Below, piece after piece: positions 42,550-50,919 of a DNA stretch of 64,000 bases. Source of the stretch: Amycolatopsis nivea (GTDB lineage: Bacteria > Actinomycetota > Actinomycetes > Mycobacteriales > Pseudonocardiaceae); NCBI RefSeq assembly GCF_004522235.1, contig NZ_SDLT01000008.1, positions 97,916-161,915 on the forward strand, written 5' to 3'. A program made the position numbers and the translations under genes. Positions within the stretch are counted from its first letter, which is position 1; each line of letters starts with the position of its first letter. The notes beneath the pieces are model-generated. The model was not told the origin of the DNA and did not search any database. It was given only the letters and a program-made list of their open reading frames with translations.

Positions 42550-43608
42550 CTAGCCACCCCGCCGCGCTCGATCGGCGAAATTGTCCCAAGCCTGGCGCAC
42601 CAGAGCCGGATGCGCGAGGAGGTCCGACGCGGTGCGCGCCAGCGCCGACGCGGTCGCGAGCAGCACCGTCCGGGCTCGCGGCGACCCGGTCGCCTCGGCG
42701 AACGCGCGGCTGCCGACCGCGCGCACCGGATCGTGGAGGGCGACGGACGGGTGGATCGTCGGCATCCGCACGCTCAGGTCGCCGACCTCGGGCCGTCCGG
42801 GGATCGCTGCGGACCCGGACGGGGACGCGTGGATCCCGCACGCCGCGAGATGCCGGGCGAAATGCCCGGACAGCACCGGATTGTCCTGGAACCGCGCGTG
42901 AATCGGGCCGAACCGTTCGACGTTCGCCTTGGTCCCGGTCGCCATCGCGGCGCCTTCGGCGGCGGTGGTCACTTCGGTGACGACGTGCCCGAGCGTTGCG
43001 GAGTCCGGCGCACGCAACCCGAAGCGGGCTTCGGCGAAATCGGGCACTACATCGGTGGATTCCCCGCCGTGCGTCACGATTCCCTGCACCGCCGCGCCGG
43101 CGGGCAGCCGGGCCCGCAGCGCGGCGATCGCGGTGAAGACCTGCACCAGCCCGGCGACCGCGTCGGTGCTGTCTTCGGGAGCCGGCCCGGAATTCCCGTG
43201 CACGGTTACGCGCAGCTCGGTCCGCGCGGCGAGCGGCGCGGCGGCCCAGGTGTGCACGCCGGGCTGGAAGGTCAGCACCGCGTCGATCTCGTCGCCCGCG
43301 CGGTCGGTGACGACGACGGAACCGGATTCCAGTGTCGCGGCGGTGGCGAGCGCGGCGCCGAGCACCGCCGCGGTGACGAGGTTGTGCCCGAACTCCCGGA
43401 GCCGGTCGGACGGGAGCAGCAGGGCGACGCACGGACGGCCGGAGCCGTACCGCGCGACGCCGCCGTCGACGGCGAACCCGGCCTCGGCGAGCGGGCCGAG
43501 CTCCGGCCCCCGCTCGCCGTCCGGTTCGCGGGACCAGGCCCAGAGCCGCTCGGCGAGCAGCTCGATTTCGTGGTCGGTCCGGTCGTGCCGGTCCTCGTCG
43601 GACTCCAT
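42550..43608 (-). CDS. M20-like amidohydrolase with an altered metal site
   Basis: A 352-residue protein of the M20/ArgE peptidase fold. Recognisable parts are LREFGHNLVTAAVLGAAL, VTHGGESTDVVPDFAEARFGLRA and VGDLSVRMPTIHPSVAL near the C-terminus. In aminoacylase and PM20D-type members the first motif reads GHxCGHNL, with more than one metal ligand; here it is EFGHN, so part of the dinuclear site is missing. It may be catalytically weak or have a different metal arrangement. ATG 43608 is chosen, because a longer frame to 43707 would overlap the divergent effector gene. Confidence 0.7.
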   Translation of the reverse strand: MESDEDRHDRTDHEIELLAERLWAWSREPDGERGPELGPLAEAGFAVDGGVARYGSGRPCVALLLPSDRLREFGHNLVTAAVLGAALATAATLESGSVVVTDRAGDEIDAVLTFQPGVHTWAAAPLAARTELRVTVHGNSGPAPEDSTDAVAGLVQVFTAIAALRARLPAGAAVQGIVTHGGESTDVVPDFAEARFGLRAPDSATLGHVVTEVTTAAEGAAMATGTKANVERFGPIHARFQDNPVLSGHFARHLAACGIHASPSGSAAIPGRPEVGDLSVRMPTIHPSVALHDPVRAVGSRAFAEATGSPRARTVLLATASALARTASDLLAHPALVRQAWDNFADRARRGG

Positions 43609-43705
43609 GCCGCCCAGGTACCCACCGGGCAGCGATTCGATCCCCTTCGAAAGTGGGTAATTCGGCCGTTGGCGCGCCCCGGGCCGGTGCGCGAGGGTCA
43701 CGGGC

Positions 43706-44626
43706 ATGACAGCGGGAAGCTACCGGGTGCTGCCGGCCGAGGTGTCGGCGATCGTGAAGAACGTGGAGGGCCTCGGCGCCGCGGCGTTCTCGGCCGTCCG
43801 CGACCTCGAGACGCTCGTGATCGACGCCTTGTCGTTCGCGGGCATCGGCAGCGGGGTCGCCGCGGCGAACACCTTGCTGCAGTCGAAACTCGTGTCCTCG
43901 CTCGGCGATTTCGTGAAGCTGATCGAACAGGTCAACGGCAAGGTGCAGCACGCGGCGCGGAACTACGCCGACGCGGACACCGCGGTGGCCCAGGGCTACG
44001 GCGGCGGCACGGGCGGCGGGGGAGCCGGGGCGGGCGGCGGCGGTGCGGCTGCTGGGGGTGCCGCACCGCAGCAGCTGGACGACCGGGTCGTCGATTCGAT
44101 CATGCGGTCCGAGGGCGCGACCGGCGAACAGGGCGGCGTGCGCGAGGCGTACGGCTTCCGCGAGAGCATGCACAACGGCTACGACCAGATCATGGCCGCC
44201 CGTCAGCAGTACGGCCTCGGCAGCGCCGAAGAACGCGCGGTGGTCGCGCAGCTGATGACCGCGAACGCGCGCCGCGCCGGGGCGATGGAGTTCACCGACG
44301 CGGGCACCCAGGCCGCGATCATGTCCGGCGCGCACATGCGCGGCGCGGGCGGCGTCCGGGCGATCCTCAACCACATGGGCGGCGCGGACATCGTGCAGAG
44401 CGCGCGCACCCTCGACCCGGATGCTGTGCAGCACTTGCAGAGCCTGACGCCGCAGGAATTCCAGCAGCAGTTCCACGACGCGCGGATCGAATACGACCGC
44501 GAGGTCTACGGCGACACGACCACCCGGCAGAACGGGCACACGCAGAACTGGTGGGACCGCTACGGAAACGGCCTGACCCAGCGCTACGACCGCGAGCAGC
44601 AGGAGTTCCTGCGGATGTCGCGGTAG
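43706..44626 (+). CDS. EspC-like secretion domain fused to a putative lysozyme-like effector
   Basis: A 306-residue protein in three parts. Residues 1-97 are an EspC/ESX-type helical hairpin (SYRVLPAEVSAIVKNVEGLG, NTLLQSKLVSSLGDFVKLI, HAARNYADADTAVAQGY with the YxxxD-like export signal). Residues of about 98-120 are a Gly/Ala linker. Residues 121-306 form a separate helical domain starting DDRVVDSIMRSEGATGEQGG and including GFRESMHNGYDQIMAARQQYG, AHMRGAGGVRAILNHMGG and NWWDRYGNGL. The SEG glutamate near the start of a helical domain recalls lysozyme/GH108-type muramidases, but I cannot prove it. It is probably a type VII-secreted cell-wall or toxin effector; no immunity gene is obvious. Confidence 0.65.
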   Translation: MTAGSYRVLPAEVSAIVKNVEGLGAAAFSAVRDLETLVIDALSFAGIGSGVAAANTLLQSKLVSSLGDFVKLIEQVNGKVQHAARNYADADTAVAQGYGGGTGGGGAGAGGGGAAAGGAAPQQLDDRVVDSIMRSEGATGEQGGVREAYGFRESMHNGYDQIMAARQQYGLGSAEERAVVAQLMTANARRAGAMEFTDAGTQAAIMSGAHMRGAGGVRAILNHMGGADIVQSARTLDPDAVQHLQSLTPQEFQQQFHDARIEYDREVYGDTTTRQNGHTQNWWDRYGNGLTQRYDREQQEFLRMSR

Positions 44627-44632
44627 TCCCGT

Positions 44633-45100
44633 TCAGTCCAGATCGGACAGCCGGGCCGTCAGGTCCTCGACCAGCTTCGTCATGAGCCGGTCGAGGAGCT
44701 GGCGGTCTTCGGCGGTCCAGTCGCTCATCGCGTCGGCGAACCAGCCCTCGATGACCGCGACGTACCGTTCGGCCGCGGTTTTCCCTTCCGGCGTCAGCTC
44801 GATCAGCCGCGCCCGCTGGTCGTCCGGGTCGGCCACGCGCCGCACCAGCCCGCGGCTTTCCAGCCCCTGCACCTGCCGCGTCACGTGCGGCCCGACGACG
44901 TTCATCCGGTTCGCGATCTCGCCGACCCGCAGCGGCGCGTCCTCGATGTGCAGGATGCCGAGCACGCTCATCGCCGGCCGCTCCAGCGGCAGCCCGGTCG
45001 CCTCGACCGCGCGCTCGAACAGCTTGCCCCGGCGCAGCGTCCCGCTCAGCTCGTTCAGCCGGGGGAGCAGGTCCCGGAACAGGGAAGGGACGGCGGACAT
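44633..45100 (-). CDS. MarR family transcriptional regulator
   Basis: A 155-residue winged-helix regulator. The HTH is APLRVGEIANRMNVVGPHVTRQVQGLESRGLV (given by position, about residues 55-86), and the wing is RRVADPDDQRARLIELTPEG. Dimerisation helices are at both ends. ATG 45100 has GGAG six bases upstream. It is divergent from a flavin monooxygenase gene, with a perfect 17-bp dyad just outside its start and a second, weaker copy closer to the monooxygenase. It probably represses both genes. Confidence 0.9.
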   Translation of the reverse strand: MSAVPSLFRDLLPRLNELSGTLRRGKLFERAVEATGLPLERPAMSVLGILHIEDAPLRVGEIANRMNVVGPHVTRQVQGLESRGLVRRVADPDDQRARLIELTPEGKTAAERYVAVIEGWFADAMSDWTAEDRQLLDRLMTKLVEDLTARLSDLD

Positions 45101-45118
45101 CGCGGGCTCCTTGAATAG

Positions 45119-45135
45119 ATACCTAACTTAGGTAT
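45119..45135. promoter_or_regulatory. MarR operator, perfect dyad
   Basis: ATACCTAA-C-TTAGGTAT, a perfect 17-bp palindrome, 19 bp upstream of the marR start in a locally AT-rich stretch. It fits MarR-family site geometry. Confidence 0.7.
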
Positions 45136-45187
45136 ACAGTTGGATCACCGGGATCGCGCGAGGCGGTTCCGGCCGGTCTCGAAAATA

Positions 45188-45204
45188 ATACCTAAGGTAG
45201 GCAT
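45188..45204. promoter_or_regulatory. MarR operator, second imperfect copy
   Basis: ATACCTAAGGTAGGCAT has a left half identical to the dyad at 45119-45135 and a degenerate right half (14 of 17 identical overall). It lies 33 bp before the monooxygenase start, so the two sites flank the divergent promoters. Confidence 0.6.
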
Positions 45205-45236
45205 CTATCGCCTGCCGGGGAACAAAGGGGAGAACC

Positions 45237-46424
45237 ATGAGCAGGAGTGTGCTGATCTCGGGGGCGAGCATCGCGGGCCCGGCGCTGGCGTACTGGCTGA
45301 ACCGCTACGGCTTCGCGGTCACTGTGGTGGAGAAGGCGGCCGCGGTGCGCGGCGGCGGGTACCCGATCGACATGCGCGGCCCGGCCGTCGAGGTGCTGCG
45401 GCGGATGGGGCTGGCGGAGCAGGCGCGGGAGCGGCACGTCGCCACCCGGCGGCTCTCGTTCCTCGACGCGGACGGCAGCGTGCTGAACAGCGTCGCGCCG
45501 ACCGTGATCACCGGGGACGAGGCCGGGCACGACATCGAACTGGCCCGCGGCGACCTCACCAGCCTGCTGTACGACGCGGTCCGCGACGACGTCGAGTTCC
45601 GCTTCTCGGAGTCGATCGCCGCGCTGGACGACCGCGGCGACGCGGTCGACGTGACCTTCGCCAGCGGCCGGAGCCAGACGTTCGACCTGGTCATCGGCGC
45701 GGACGGGCTGCACTCGAAGACCCGTTCGCTGGCGTTCGGGCCGGAGGAGGAGTTCCACCGGTATCTCGGCTACTGCTTCGCCGGATTCACCATGCCGAAC
45801 TACCTCGGTCTCTCGCACGAGGGCAGGTCCTGGGCGGTGGCGGGCCGGTCGGCGTCGCTCTACGCCGCGGGCGACCGCGACGGCGACCACGTGCACGGAT
45901 TCCTGGTGTTCACGCACGCCGAGCCGCCCTTCGAAGCGTTCGCCGACCCGGCCGCACAGCGCGAACTGGTCGCGAGCCGTTTCGAGGGCTGCGGCTGGGA
46001 GGTGCCGCGGATGGTCGAGGCGATGCGCTCGGCGGACGACCTGTTCTTCGACGTGGTCAGCCAGATTCATCTGCCGGTGTGGTCGAAGGGGCGCGTCGCG
46101 CTGGCCGGGGACGCCGCGCACGCGACGTCGTTCCTGTCCGGGCAGGGGTCGAGTCTCGCGATGATCGGTGCGTACTTGCTGGCGTACGAGCTGGCGGATG
46201 CCCCGCACGACGTCGCTTTCGCGGCGTACGAGCGGCGGTCGCGGGAGTTCGTGGAGGCCAACCAGGCGCTGGCGACAGGCGGGTCGGCGCTGATGTCGCC
46301 GCGGACCGAGGCGGAGGTGGCGGCGCGGAGCGCGGCGTTGCGGGCGGTGGACGGGCTGCCGGGGGAGGAGCACAGCGAGGTGCACAACTTGCTGACGCTG
46401 CCGCCGGAGCGCACGACCGTCTGA
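45237..46424 (+). CDS. TetX-like FAD monooxygenase
   Basis: A 395-residue class A flavin monooxygenase. The Rossmann motif is LISGASIAGPALAYWLNRYG, the FAD ribose region is GYPIDMRGPAVEVLRRMG, the DG motif is VIGADGLHSKTR (about 155-166), and the GD motif is VALAGDAAHATSFLSGQGSSLAMIGAY (given by position, about 285-311). The shape resembles TetX and related drug-modifying oxygenases. It is divergent from marR with the paired operators between, a typical layout for induction by a phenolic or drug substrate. ATG 45237 follows AAAGGGGAG. Confidence 0.88.
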   Translation: MSRSVLISGASIAGPALAYWLNRYGFAVTVVEKAAAVRGGGYPIDMRGPAVEVLRRMGLAEQARERHVATRRLSFLDADGSVLNSVAPTVITGDEAGHDIELARGDLTSLLYDAVRDDVEFRFSESIAALDDRGDAVDVTFASGRSQTFDLVIGADGLHSKTRSLAFGPEEEFHRYLGYCFAGFTMPNYLGLSHEGRSWAVAGRSASLYAAGDRDGDHVHGFLVFTHAEPPFEAFADPAAQRELVASRFEGCGWEVPRMVEAMRSADDLFFDVVSQIHLPVWSKGRVALAGDAAHATSFLSGQGSSLAMIGAYLLAYELADAPHDVAFAAYERRSREFVEANQALATGGSALMSPRTEAEVAARSAALRAVDGLPGEEHSEVHNLLTLPPERTTV

Positions 46425-46425
46425 G

Positions 46426-46471
46426 CTCGTGAGCGGCGTTGCCGGTTAGAACCGGCATGAACACTCACGAG
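46426..46471. repeat. 46-bp composite palindrome
   Basis: Outer arms CTCGTGAG (46426-46433) and CTCACGAG (46464-46471) enclose an inner GCCGGTT-AG-AACCGGC hairpin (46441-46456). It lies just after the monooxygenase stop. It may act as its terminator, but the nested two-stem design looks like a dispersed repeat element. Confidence 0.7.
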
Positions 46472-46521
46472 TGCGGCGTGCGAGGCTACTGCGGCATTGC
46501 GCGGTGACGGAACGGGGCGGG

Positions 46522-48354
46522 ATGAACGCGATTGCGCGCGGCGGCGGGATGCTCGCGGCGGTTCTGGTGGTCGTCGGCGGCACGGCCGGGCTCGGGGTGG
46601 CGCTCGGGCTCGGCGGGACGGCGGTGCTGGCCGGGCTGACCGCGTTGTTCTGCTTCATCGCCGCCACCGGCGGGCCGTTGCGGCCGGATCTGTGGCTGCT
46701 CGCGGCGTTCGCGCCCGCGGTGGTGATCGGCGGGGCCGGGCCGCGGTTGCTGGGCGAGGTGTCGCCGGTCGCGTCGATCGCGCTGCTCGTGCTGGTGGTG
46801 TTCGCGGCGGCGGTGGTGCCCGCGCTCGGGCCGCGGTACGTGACGGTCGGGCTCGGACTCGGCATGGCTTCGGTGTTCGGTTACGGCTTCCAGTTGAGCG
46901 GGGCGGCCAGCCCGGTGCAGATCGTCTGCGCGCCGGCGCTGGCCGTCGCGGTCGTGTTCGTGCTGCGGCTGCTGATGGGCCTGAGCGACCCGGGCAAGCC
47001 GACCCGCACTGCGCTGGCCGACGCGCTCGCCGGACCGGATCGCGCGAGCGCGGAGCGGGCGGTGCGGTTGTGGGTGACCGACCGGCCGCGCGCGTGGCAG
47101 GCGCGGGTTCTCGCTGGCGGCGCCCGGTACCACGGCACCGCCGCATTGCTGCGGGACCGGCTGCGCGCGTTCGACGAAGAGCAGGCAGCGGCGGTTTCCC
47201 GCGTGCTCGACGCCGCGGACGAACAGGTCGCGGAGTTGGCGGAAGCCGTGCGGGCCAAGACCGTTTCGGATCCGCCGGAGATCGAGCGGGTCGACCCGGA
47301 CGTCGCGTTGCCCGGCGACACCGCTGCGCTGCTTGATGAAGCGTGGGCTGGGTTGTTCGCGATCCGGGAAGCCGTGCTGAACCGCGACGAGTCCATTGTG
47401 GACTTTCCGCGGCATCTCGTCCGCGAGGCCTTGCGGCGCGAGGCGACCGGGGTGTTCTCGTGGCGGTCCGCGCAGTTGCGGCACGCGGTGCGGTGCGCGC
47501 TGGGGATGCTGGTCGCCGCGGTGATCGCGACGTTCCGGCCCGGCGATCCGCTCACCGTGTCGTTCCTCATGACGACGTTCGCGCTCATGCAGCCGGAATG
47601 GCGGGACACGCTGGCGAAGGCGTGGCAGCGCGCGGCCGGTGCGGCGGCCGGGGCCGTGGTGCTGGCGGTCGCGTTGTGGTTGCTGCCGCCGGGCGCGTTG
47701 CTGCCGCTGGGGATTGTCGCGCTGCTCGTCGGTTTTCCGTTCATGCAGGTGCAGCCCATGGTGTTCAACGGGTGCATGGTGCTCATGAGCGTCGGGATGA
47801 ACGCGACGACACGGCATCTGGACGCGGTGTCGGTGCTCGTGGAGTACCTGCTGCTGGTCGTGCTGGCGGTGGTGATCGGCCTGTTGTTCGGCTTCGCCGC
47901 GGTGCCCGGGGTGCCGAAACCTTCGGTGGCGCAACGGTTTTCCGACGCTGTCTCCGAAACTGGCGAGCTGCTCGCGTCGGTGGCGGAGCGGTTGCGCGGC
48001 GGAGGCGGCCGGCGTGAGGTCGGGCTGCGGTTCCGCGCGGCGGCTCGGACGCATCAGGACCTGCTGAGCCCCGAACCCGGTAGCCGGGAGCCTTCTTCGG
48101 AGCAGCGAGAAGCCTTGGAAGAGGCCGGACAGGGGTTGCGCGGTCTCGCGGCTTCGGCGGGCGCGCTGCTGCAGCGGGACGGGCAGTCGCCGACGATGGC
48201 GTCCTTCGCGGAGGCGGCGGCGGGCGCGCTGGCCGGAAGCGGGGAACTGCCGCCGCGACCGTCGGAGGCGGACGAGGAGGAACGGCTGCTGGCCGACCTC
48301 GTACGGGCTGACCTGCTGCGCGTGCACCGCGGCGCGGAGGTCCTCGCGAGCTGA
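46522..48354 (+). CDS. FUSC family membrane transporter
   Basis: A 610-residue protein with two clusters of five or six hydrophobic helices (about residues 5-150 and 330-480). They are separated by a soluble helical region, and a polar tail follows (about 480-610). The second cluster, HAVRCALGMLVAAVIA, PLTVSFLMTTFALMQPEW, TLAKAWQRAAGAAAGAVV, MVFNGCMVLMSVGMN, is the FUSC/aromatic acid exporter (YccS/AaeB-like) signature. It probably exports aromatic or drug-like compounds. Position after the flavin monooxygenase suggests possible joint detoxification, but a palindrome separates them. The start is uncertain: ATG 46522 or GTG 46504. Confidence 0.8.
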   Translation: MNAIARGGGMLAAVLVVVGGTAGLGVALGLGGTAVLAGLTALFCFIAATGGPLRPDLWLLAAFAPAVVIGGAGPRLLGEVSPVASIALLVLVVFAAAVVPALGPRYVTVGLGLGMASVFGYGFQLSGAASPVQIVCAPALAVAVVFVLRLLMGLSDPGKPTRTALADALAGPDRASAERAVRLWVTDRPRAWQARVLAGGARYHGTAALLRDRLRAFDEEQAAAVSRVLDAADEQVAELAEAVRAKTVSDPPEIERVDPDVALPGDTAALLDEAWAGLFAIREAVLNRDESIVDFPRHLVREALRREATGVFSWRSAQLRHAVRCALGMLVAAVIATFRPGDPLTVSFLMTTFALMQPEWRDTLAKAWQRAAGAAAGAVVLAVALWLLPPGALLPLGIVALLVGFPFMQVQPMVFNGCMVLMSVGMNATTRHLDAVSVLVEYLLLVVLAVVIGLLFGFAAVPGVPKPSVAQRFSDAVSETGELLASVAERLRGGGGRREVGLRFRAAARTHQDLLSPEPGSREPSSEQREALEEAGQGLRGLAASAGALLQRDGQSPTMASFAEAAAGALAGSGELPPRPSEADEEERLLADLVRADLLRVHRGAEVLAS

Positions 48355-48426
48355 AGGTCCGTGCGGACACCGGATGCTTCCCCTGCGTCCCTTCACCTTC
48401 CGCGTTCGCGGTGTCACCATCCGGAC

Positions 48427-49194
48427 ATGAGGAAACTCCCGCTCGCCCGCGTCGCGACGGTGGCAGCCTGCGTCGCGTTGCTGTTCCCGGTGTCCGCGGC
48501 GTACGCCGATCCGCCGCACAACCTGCCGCAGAACGCCAACGGATACGAGCAATCCTTCTCGCCCGCCTACGACTACGACGGCGACGGTTGCTACGCCACG
48601 CCCGCGATCGGCCCGGACGGCACTCTCGCGCCCGGCCTCAAGACCACCGGCGCGGTCAACGGCAACTGCCACGACCAGTCGGACCTGGACAACTCCCAGA
48701 CCTACTCGCGCTCCACCTGCAACCACGGCTGGTGCGCGGTCGTCTACGCGAGCTATTTCGAGAAGGACCAGGCCGTCGACGGCAGCGGCCTCGGCGGGCA
48801 CCGGCACGACTGGGAGCACGTGATCTCGTGGATCGACCAGTCGTCGAACCAGGTCGAGTACGTCACGACCACACAGCATTCCTCGCAGGTGACGTACCCG
48901 CGGTCGAAGGTGAGTTTCGACGGTGCCCACCCGAAGGCGGTGTACCACAAGGACGGCCCCGGCACGCATTTCTTCCGCCTCGCCGACGCCCACGACGAGC
49001 CGCCGGAGAACCACTACCACGATTGGCGCTACCCGCCGCTGGTCGGCTGGGACGGGTGGCCGTCGAGCGCGCTGCGCGACCGCCTCATGGCCGCGGACTT
49101 CGGCGCCGCGACGATCAAGATCAGCGACGGCCGGTACCAGGACCTGCTGGAGAAGTCGAAGCCGGCCGGCATCCCGTTCGACCCGCGCGGCTAG
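48427..49194 (+). CDS. Nep1-like protein (NLP / NPP1 family), secreted
   Basis: A 255-residue secreted protein. The Sec signal peptide is residues 1-27 with cleavage after AYA. The NLP hallmark heptapeptide GHRHDWE is complete at residues 124-130, followed by HVISWIDQ. GNCHDQSDLDNSQTYSRS, STCNHGWCAVVYASYFEKDQ and the closing WDGWPSSALRDRLMAADFG match the family. NLPs bind sphingolipid head groups and are cytolytic to eudicot plants in many pathogens; saprophytic actinomycetes also carry them. Metal ligands lie in the heptapeptide and the acidic DYDGDGCYATPAIGPDG region. It is monocistronic; the role in this organism is unknown. Confidence 0.9.
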   Translation: MRKLPLARVATVAACVALLFPVSAAYADPPHNLPQNANGYEQSFSPAYDYDGDGCYATPAIGPDGTLAPGLKTTGAVNGNCHDQSDLDNSQTYSRSTCNHGWCAVVYASYFEKDQAVDGSGLGGHRHDWEHVISWIDQSSNQVEYVTTTQHSSQVTYPRSKVSFDGAHPKAVYHKDGPGTHFFRLADAHDEPPENHYHDWRYPPLVGWDGWPSSALRDRLMAADFGAATIKISDGRYQDLLEKSKPAGIPFDPRG

Positions 49195-49263
49195 CTTTCC
49201 GGGTGCTCCACGCGACACAACTCACCCGGGCACCCGCGCGAAAACCGGGTAATAGTAATCGGC

Positions 49264-50457
49264 ATGCACTCGGACTCCGCGCTCCCGCTCGACGGAATCA
49301 CCGTCGTCTCCATCGAACAGGCAGTCGCCGCCCCGCTGGCCACCCGCACCCTGGCCGATCTGGGCGCGCGGGTCATCAAGGTGGAACGCGCCGACGGCGG
49401 CGACTTCGCCCGCGAGTACGACCATGTCGTGCACGGAACCGGCGCCCACTTCGTCTGGCTCAACCGAGGCAAAGAATCCCTGGCCGTAGACCTGAAAACC
49501 GCGGAAGGCCGCGACGCGGTCCACCGCCTGATCGCCCGGGCCGACGTCTTCGTCCAGAACCTGGCTCCGGGCGCGGCCGCGCGGCTCGGGTTCGGGGCCG
49601 AAGAACTCCGCGCCGGCCATCCGGAACTGGTGGCCGTCGACCTCTCCGGCTACGGCGCCGGCGGGCCGCGGGAACAACGCAAGGCCTACGACATGCTGGT
49701 CCAGGCCGAAGCGGGCCTGATCGGCATCACCGGCACCCCGGACACCCCGGTCAAGACCGGCATCCCGACCTCCGACATCGCCTCCGGAATGTACTGCGCG
49801 CAAGCGGTGCTGGCCGCCCTGCTGCGCCGCTGGCGGACCGGGCAGGGCGCGACGGTCGAGGTGTCGATGCTGGAGGCGACTGTCGAGTGGATGGGCTACG
49901 CGATGTACAGCCAGATGTACTCCGGACGCCAGCCCGCGCGCATGGGCTTGAGCCACGCGTCGATCGCCCCCTACGACGCGTACCCGACGAAAGACGGTCA
50001 GATGCTGATCGGGGTCCAGAACGACAGCGGCTGGCGGACGTTGGTCACCGCAGTCCTCGAAGCCCCGCAGCTGGCCGACGACCCGCGATTCACCACGAAT
50101 GTGCAGCGCGTCGAACACCGCGCGGAATGCGACGCGGCGGTCGCGGCCGAGACCGCCCGATGGTCCACAGTGGAATTGGACGAGCGGCTCGCGAACGCCG
50201 GAATCCCTGCGGCGCAAGTGAAACAGGTGGCCGACGTCGTGGCCGATCCGCAGCTTCGCGCCCGCGACCGCTGGCGCAAGATCGGCACCGAACACGCGAC
50301 CGTCGACGCGCTGCTGCCGCCGGTGACGTTCGCGGACGTCGAGGCGCGGATGGGCGACGTACCCGCGTTCGGGGCGCATACCCGTGCGCTGCTTGAAGAA
50401 GCCGGGGTCGACGCGGAGGACCTGCTGCGCCGGGGGATCGCCGCCGAGCCGCGTTGA
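49264..50457 (+). CDS. CaiB/BaiF family CoA transferase
   Basis: A 397-residue class III CoA transferase. The N-terminal Rossmann-like part has VVSIEQAVAAPLATRTLADLG and VIKVERADGGDFAR, followed by FVWLNRGKESLAVDLKT. The catalytic aspartate is D in PTSDIASGMYCAQAVLAALL (about residue 170). The interlocked C-terminal part follows. It moves CoA between carboxylic acids. The downstream marR gene starts 33 bp later, and a promoter for it overlaps this gene's 3' end. Confidence 0.9.
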   Translation: MHSDSALPLDGITVVSIEQAVAAPLATRTLADLGARVIKVERADGGDFAREYDHVVHGTGAHFVWLNRGKESLAVDLKTAEGRDAVHRLIARADVFVQNLAPGAAARLGFGAEELRAGHPELVAVDLSGYGAGGPREQRKAYDMLVQAEAGLIGITGTPDTPVKTGIPTSDIASGMYCAQAVLAALLRRWRTGQGATVEVSMLEATVEWMGYAMYSQMYSGRQPARMGLSHASIAPYDAYPTKDGQMLIGVQNDSGWRTLVTAVLEAPQLADDPRFTTNVQRVEHRAECDAAVAAETARWSTVELDERLANAGIPAAQVKQVADVVADPQLRARDRWRKIGTEHATVDALLPPVTFADVEARMGDVPAFGAHTRALLEEAGVDAEDLLRRGIAAEPR

Positions 50458-50482
50458 CAGTTGTATGGTGCATCTCTAGCAT
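50454..50482 (+). promoter_or_regulatory. Sigma70-type promoter for marR, near-leaderless
   Basis: TTGACA (50454-50459), a 17-bp spacer, then TAGCAT (50477-50482). The ATG at 50491 lies nine bases beyond the -10, so the transcript would be leaderless or nearly so, and no Shine-Dalgarno fits. The -35 overlaps the stop of the CaiB gene. Confidence 0.55.
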
Positions 50483-50490
50483 GCGGGGAC

Positions 50491-50919
50491 ATGCCGGGAG
50501 AAGACCGCGACGGCGATGCCCTGGACGCTATCCACCGCGCGATGATCCTGTTTTCCCGCGGGTCGCGGGTGCGCTCGAACGAACTGTACGAGGGGCTCGG
50601 GTTCGTGCAGTACACGATGCTGTCCTCGATCGACCTCGCGGACTGCGCGCACGCGGCGGATCTCGCCCAGGAGTACGGGCTCGACCCCTCGACGGTGAGC
50701 AGGCAGCTGGCGGAACTGGAGACCGCCGGGCTGCTGGTGCGCAGCCCGGACCCGCGGCATTCGCGCAGGCAGCGGCTGGAGCTGACCGAAGCCGGGCATC
50801 GCGCGCTGGCGATTACCCGTGCGGCGCAACGGAACCGGCTCGAAGAGCGGCTGCGCGACTGGCCGAGCCGCGACGTGGCCGAGTTCGGGCGGTTGCTGAG
50901 CAGGTTCGTCGAGTCCTGA
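50491..50919 (+). CDS. MarR family transcriptional regulator
   Basis: A 142-residue winged-helix regulator. The HTH is in CAHAADLAQEYGLDPSTVSRQLAELETAGLL (given by position, about residues 49-79), and the wing is RSPDPRHSRRQRLELTEAG. ATG 50491 fits the promoter; a TTG start at 50461 would lie within the promoter. It probably controls the upstream CaiB gene or itself. It converges on a LysR gene with 25 bp between, which contain the palindrome GTCCACTGTGGAC (50923-50935). Confidence 0.88.
   Translation: MPGEDRDGDALDAIHRAMILFSRGSRVRSNELYEGLGFVQYTMLSSIDLADCAHAADLAQEYGLDPSTVSRQLAELETAGLLVRSPDPRHSRRQRLELTEAGHRALAITRAAQRNRLEERLRDWPSRDVAEFGRLLSRFVES

Noticed and set aside
46486..49218. Antisense frame of about 900 codons across the FUSC and NLP genes
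   Set aside because: Arg/Gln/His-rich composition, crosses two well-supported genes, no domain motif.
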